Shown in pieces: positions 60,255 through 64,000 of a DNA stretch of 64,000 nucleotides. Numbering within the stretch: the first letter of the stretch is position 1; every line of letters starts with the position of its first letter. Origin of the DNA: Omphiscola glabra (lineage: Eukaryota > Mollusca > Gastropoda > Lymnaeidae); NCBI GenBank assembly GCA_964017045.1, contig OZ024802.1, forward strand, positions 8,613,553 to 8,677,552, read 5' to 3'. The notes below the pieces were generated by a model that was not told where the DNA came from, did not search any database, and worked only from the letters and a program-made list of their open reading frames with translations. The position numbers and the translations under genes were made by a program.

Positions 60255-63200
60255 ATGGCTGCGACCGATAACGGAAAACTGTCCCCGAAAGTCCAAGAAA
60301 TTGCCTCGGTGGTCTCACAACTGCAGCCGCCCGAGAGCAGTTTGGGCATCCCCCCGGGCAGTCCCGTCCCCCGGCCTAGTAAGGTGTCCAACAGCTGCAT
60401 GCTCACCAAGATGCCCAAGACGTATGGGGCGCAAGTGAACCTGGGCTCGAAGATTGCAGGACCCAAGCATTGGTTCGGCGGTTTCAACGAATTCAAGCGG
60501 ACCCATTTGTACCGGCAACTGGTCGCTGAACTGTTTGGGACGTTCATCTTGGTGTCGCTGGGGTGTTCCATAGTGACGCCCTTCAAACCCCAGGGCAGTG
60601 ACGCTGTAAGTATCGCTGAAAGTAACGCTGTAAGTAACGCTGTAAGTAACGCTGTAAGTAATGCTGAAAGTAACGCTGTAAGTAATGCTGAAAGTAACGC
60701 TGTAAGTATCGCTGAAAGTAACGCCGTATGTAACGCTGAAAGTAACGCTGTAAGTATCGCTGAAAGTAACGCCGTAAGTAACGCTGAAAGTAACGCTGTA
60801 AGTAACGCTGTAAGTAACGCTGTAAGTAATGTTGAAAGTAACGCTGTAAGTATCGCTGAAAGTAACGCAGTATGTAACACTGAAAGTAACGCTGTAAGTA
60901 TCGCTGAAAGTAACGCCGTAAGTAACGCTGAAAGTAACGCTGTAAGTAACGCTGAAAGTAACGCTGTAAGTAACGCTGTAAGTAACGCTGAAAGTAACGC
61001 CGTAAGTAACGCTGAAAGTAACGCTGTAAGTAACGCTGAAAGTAACGCTGTAAGTAACGCTGTAAGTAACGCTGTAAGTAACGCCGAAAGAGGAAGAAAA
61101 AACCCTAGCCTTCGACATAAGTCTACCAGCCATTTGGAAAACATTTTAAGCGTTGCCAAATGTTTTATTTAAAGATACTTACCAATCTCCATATGATGGT
61201 CGTATATGTTATACTTACCAATCTCCATATGATGGTTGTATATGTTATACTAACCAATCTCCATGTGATGGTCGTATATGTTACATACTATTGATTATGA
61301 ACATTCTTTTATTGATTTGTTAGCGCAGGGCCGGCGCTAGGAGGGTGCGGGGCCTTGGGCAAATTGAATTTTGCGGGGATGTTGACGTCATATATTCCGC
61401 CGATAGGATATTAAGACACGTTATAGTCGTACTGGGGCCTTGCTGGTCATTCTGGGACGCGTCATTACGGATATTTGCTCACTCGCCTTGGTTTCCGAAA
61501 TTTCGTTTTTTTCCTATAACAGTTAATTGCCCTGGTCCAAATTAGTCATCGCGGCTCCATTGTTACCAATGTCAAGGTTGTCTGACCTCCAGACCATTTG
61601 ACTATCTAATAACTCCGAATATTGTGTTGACTGGATTAGGAACTATTAGTAGGCTTAGGTATATTATAATATACTACGGAATCGCGTGCCCCCCCCCCGC
61701 CCCCCACTTCGCCACCCCCTAGCGCTGGCCCTGGCTGGTATCACACTTAAAAAAAAAAAAAAAATGTCAAATTCTAAAATTAGATAGCCAAAGACAAAAT
61801 GATCTTCTAAAGATCACAGCTAAATGAAGCAGTGTAAAGGTGAAATTTTCAAATTGTGAGTAGATACGAACAGATGTAATGTGTGCTTAGACCAAAAAAC
61901 CACCAACAACAACCGGGGTGGGGTAAAATAAATACATAGGCACCCAAAGTGACTAACACCCTGTTAGTTCTCTATTAAAAATACTTTTCATTGAGATTTG
62001 AATGATCTTGAGCCAGCCTGACAGACACGCCAATGCTCTGATTTGAGATGAGATGGTCTATTCTAATCTTTTGTTCACCGGGTTTGCCCCGCACCCATTT
62101 GCGAAGACGGGGTTTTGCCAACCCAGGACGGGCCTAGAGTTTTAACAGCACCCCCCCCCTTAAAAAAAAACAACAACCAAATCTGCCGTTGGCCGAAAAT
62201 GCAGCCACTCCGTATAGAAAAAAAAATGCAGCCCAGGGCGGACAGCGCCTTCATCACCCCCTTCCAAAGCCACTGCCCACACCCCCTCCTGAGGAGATAA
62301 AAAAATTATGACAAAAAGAGTAGTCCATTCTGGTGCCAGAAAAATTTAATATTTCAATTACGAAGCCTGTCTAGGTCCAGGGATTCAATGTTGTAGGTTT
62401 AAAGGTCAAACTTACAAAATATGAAATATAATGGCAAAAAATGACAATTTCATTGATCAAATTTAAATGTTACCCCCCCCCCCACACACACATCTTTGTA
62501 AAATTAAATAATTTCCTGTCTTAGATACTTAATCAACGTTCCCCTTCCAATCCCCCACCACAAAAGTCACATTTACACGCTATGGGGTCTACTCCTCATT
62601 TGGGGGAAAACAAAATATGGTAAAAAAAAAACGGGTGGAAAGGGGGGGGGGCGGTCACGTGATGGATACAACGGAGCAAGTTCTAAAATTTGTCTGGATT
62701 TTCCTTTGTCCAGGCCATAGACATGTCGTCCATCATCTTGGGCTGGGGTTTCACCGTTGCCTCATTGGTCTGGACGATCGCGCACGTCAGCGGATGTTTC
62801 CTCAATCCTGCAGTCACCATCGCAATGTTCGTCAACAGGCGGGTGTCGCTGGCCAGGTAATTCCTAGTTTACAACATCCAATGGCCAGGTAATTCCTAGT
62901 TTACAACAGTCGCTGGCCAGGTAATTCCTAGTTTACAACATCCAATGGCAAGGTAATTCCTAGTTTACAACAGTCGCTGGCCAGGTAATTACTAGTTTAT
63001 AACATCCAATGGTCAGGTAATTACTAGTTTATAACATCCAATGGTCAGGTAATTCCTAGTTTACAACAGTCGCTGGTCATGTAATTACTAGTTTATAACA
63101 TCCAATGGTCAGGTAATTCCTAGTTTACAACAGTCGCTGGTCAGGTAATTGCTAGTTTACAACAGTCGCTAGCCAGGTAATTCCTAGTTTAAAACAGTCG

Positions 63201-64000
63201 CTTGCCAGATAATTCCTAGTTTACAAAATTCAAAGGCCAGGTAATTGCTAGTTTACAACAGTCAAAGGCCAGGTAATTGCTAGTTTAGAGTGGATCTGTT
63301 CAATGATCGTGTTTTCCATTTTTTTAATCCATGCATATTTACACTGATGTATCAATGAATTATATGACTTCAGCCCCCCCGCCCCCCCCCCCCCAACCGT
63401 TCCTAGAGATGACTGACAGAAACACTGCAGACGATTAAATATAAGAATGGAATCGTTGATCACAATTGAATAATCCTTAATCGTTCTAGACACAGTGCTG
63501 CATTAATTCTATCTTTCTTAACCAGGACGTTAGCTTTCATAGCAGTGCAAATTCCAGGGGCGATTCTAGGATCGGCATTTCATGTATATATTCGAGGAGA
63601 TAAGGTACCGAGTCCATAATCTACTACGGATTAGTCAAGTCATTAGTTGATATATTGTGTCTTTTCTCATTTTTCTCTCTTAGGTATCCACTGTTCATAT
63701 TTATATCTTATCCAACTCGCATCAACTGTTCATATTTATATCTCATCCAACACGCATCAACTGTTCACATGTGTATTACATTTAGCTATCCACATTGCAA
63801 TGACGACCATTTGTGGTTCCACTTTCAGCTAAACACGACATGCCAAACTCTGTTGAACCGGAAACTCGGCATAACAGAAACGAAAGGTCTTGTCGTGGAG
63901 TTCTACCTGACCTTCTTTCTGCTCTTCTTTGTCTTCGCAACCACAGACCACAACAGGCAGGATCACGGGGGATCTCACGCCATGATGGTGGGCGGGGTCA
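60255..64000 (+). CDS. AQP: aquaporin (MIP family), partial at the window end
   Basis: A membrane channel for water or small solutes. Exons: 60255-60605, 62714-62856, 63526-63604 and 63829-64000 (continues beyond the window); all junctions are in phase. A long cytosolic N-terminus of about 90 aa, rich in Pro and Ser, precedes TM1 (RQLVAELFGTFILVSLG). The first pore motif is NPA in SGCFLNPAVT; many family members have a His before LNPA, here Phe. Later segments are FIAVQIPGAILGSAFH (TM3) and VVEFYLTFFLLFFVFATTD (TM4). The second NPA and the selectivity-filter Arg lie outside the window, so water versus glycerol specificity cannot be judged. Introns 1 and 2 each start with an array built from their own splice donor. 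Confidence 0.9.
60598..61085. repeat. 12-bp donor-derived minisatellite in aquaporin intron 1
   Basis: The exon ends GTGACGCT and the intron starts GTAAGTATCGCT. About 40 units of GTAAGTAACGCT or GAAAGTAACGCT follow. About half of them keep GTAAGT, so the intron starts with some twenty potential 5' splice sites. The period of 12 keeps both strands open (a 305-codon plus frame and 312- and 272-codon minus frames). Confidence 0.93.
61165..61285. repeat. about 37-bp repeat, three units
   Basis: ACCAATCTCCATATGATGGT with CGTATATGTTATACT, three copies. Confidence 0.85.
61326..61733. mobile_element. TIR element with CAGGGCCGGCGCTAG ends
   Basis: CAGGGCCGGCGCTAGGAGG at the left and CCCCTAGCGCTGGCCCTG at the right are inverted copies. 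The 408-bp body has GCGGGGCCTTGGGC motifs like those at 40345. No clear target duplication and no transposase. Confidence 0.6.
62843..63290. repeat. donor-derived minisatellite in aquaporin intron 2
   Basis: The exon ends GTCGCTGGCCAG and the intron starts GTAATTCCTAGTTTACAAC. Downstream units read AGTCGCTGGCCAGGTAATTC, copying 12 exonic bases exactly, alternating with ATCCAATGGCCAGGTAATTC. About 14 units of 29-30 bp. Confidence 0.93.
63683..63785. repeat. about 36-bp repeat, three units
   Basis: CAACTGTTCATATTTATATC plus TCATCCAACACGCAT, three copies in aquaporin intron 3. Confidence 0.85.

Noticed and set aside
60255..61172. A single 305-codon protein and the opposite-strand 312- and 272-codon frames
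   Set aside because: Only the first 117 codons match aquaporin; the rest is the 12-bp donor array, and splicing at 60606 joins in phase to the NPA exon.

Overview
This is eukaryotic animal DNA, AT-rich and intron-rich, with four protein-coding genes among very many minisatellites and small DNA transposons. It is most likely a mollusc, and probably a freshwater pulmonate-type snail. That is an inference. It rests on five hAT-type repeats whose ends match the SPIN (SPACE INVADERS) family, which I recall being reported from a pond snail, and on the general gene and repeat style. No bacterial or CRISPR features are present.

Layout. 0-12.4 kb: no confirmed gene. It holds a tRNA-derived SINE, several MITEs, a 1.2-kb array of 30-bp units, a 4-kb satellite of 47-bp units, and one possible first exon at 2.6 kb. 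12.4-21.8 kb, plus strand: an SLC6 Na+/Cl- coupled transporter (glycine-transporter-like) in at least 12 exons. Its introns hold a SINE, a SPIN-like element and a piggyBac-type element. 21.8-31.8 kb: AT-rich sequence without a gene, with two SPIN-like copies and a minus-strand LINE tail. 31.8-35.9 kb, minus strand: a four-exon divergent alpha-tubulin. 36.5-57.6 kb, plus strand: a GPCPD1-like gene (CBM20 plus GDPD domains) spread over about 14-16 exons, divergently arranged with the tubulin gene. Its introns carry an internally deleted hAT transposon, a 5'-truncated RTE-like LINE, a 100-bp satellite and a dozen other arrays. 58.8-64.0 kb, plus strand: an aquaporin gene that runs off the window after four coding exons.

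Main observations. (1) At least five minisatellites begin at an annotated 5' splice site and their units contain the splice donor, often with the last exonic bases. This occurs in three different genes. (2) The GDPD domain of the GPCPD1-like gene has lost the metal-binding Glu and Asp, the Asp after the second catalytic His and the Lys of the EIK motif, while its exons stay open and in phase. It looks like a maintained pseudoenzyme. (3) The alpha-tubulin lacks the Lys40 acetylation loop but keeps the C-terminal Tyr. (4) Several transposons can be delimited to the base by 8-bp or TTAA target duplications, including one nested in another. (5) The 47-bp satellite has a higher-order structure with duplications of exactly 37-39 and 6 units.

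The genes look like unrelated neighbours: membrane amino-acid transport, cytoskeleton, phosphodiester or carbohydrate-binding function, and water/solute channel. The only clear regulatory link is the shared 680-bp divergent promoter interval between the tubulin and GPCPD1-like genes. Exon boundaries were read by eye from splice consensus, codon phase and family resemblance; no alignment or database search was run.
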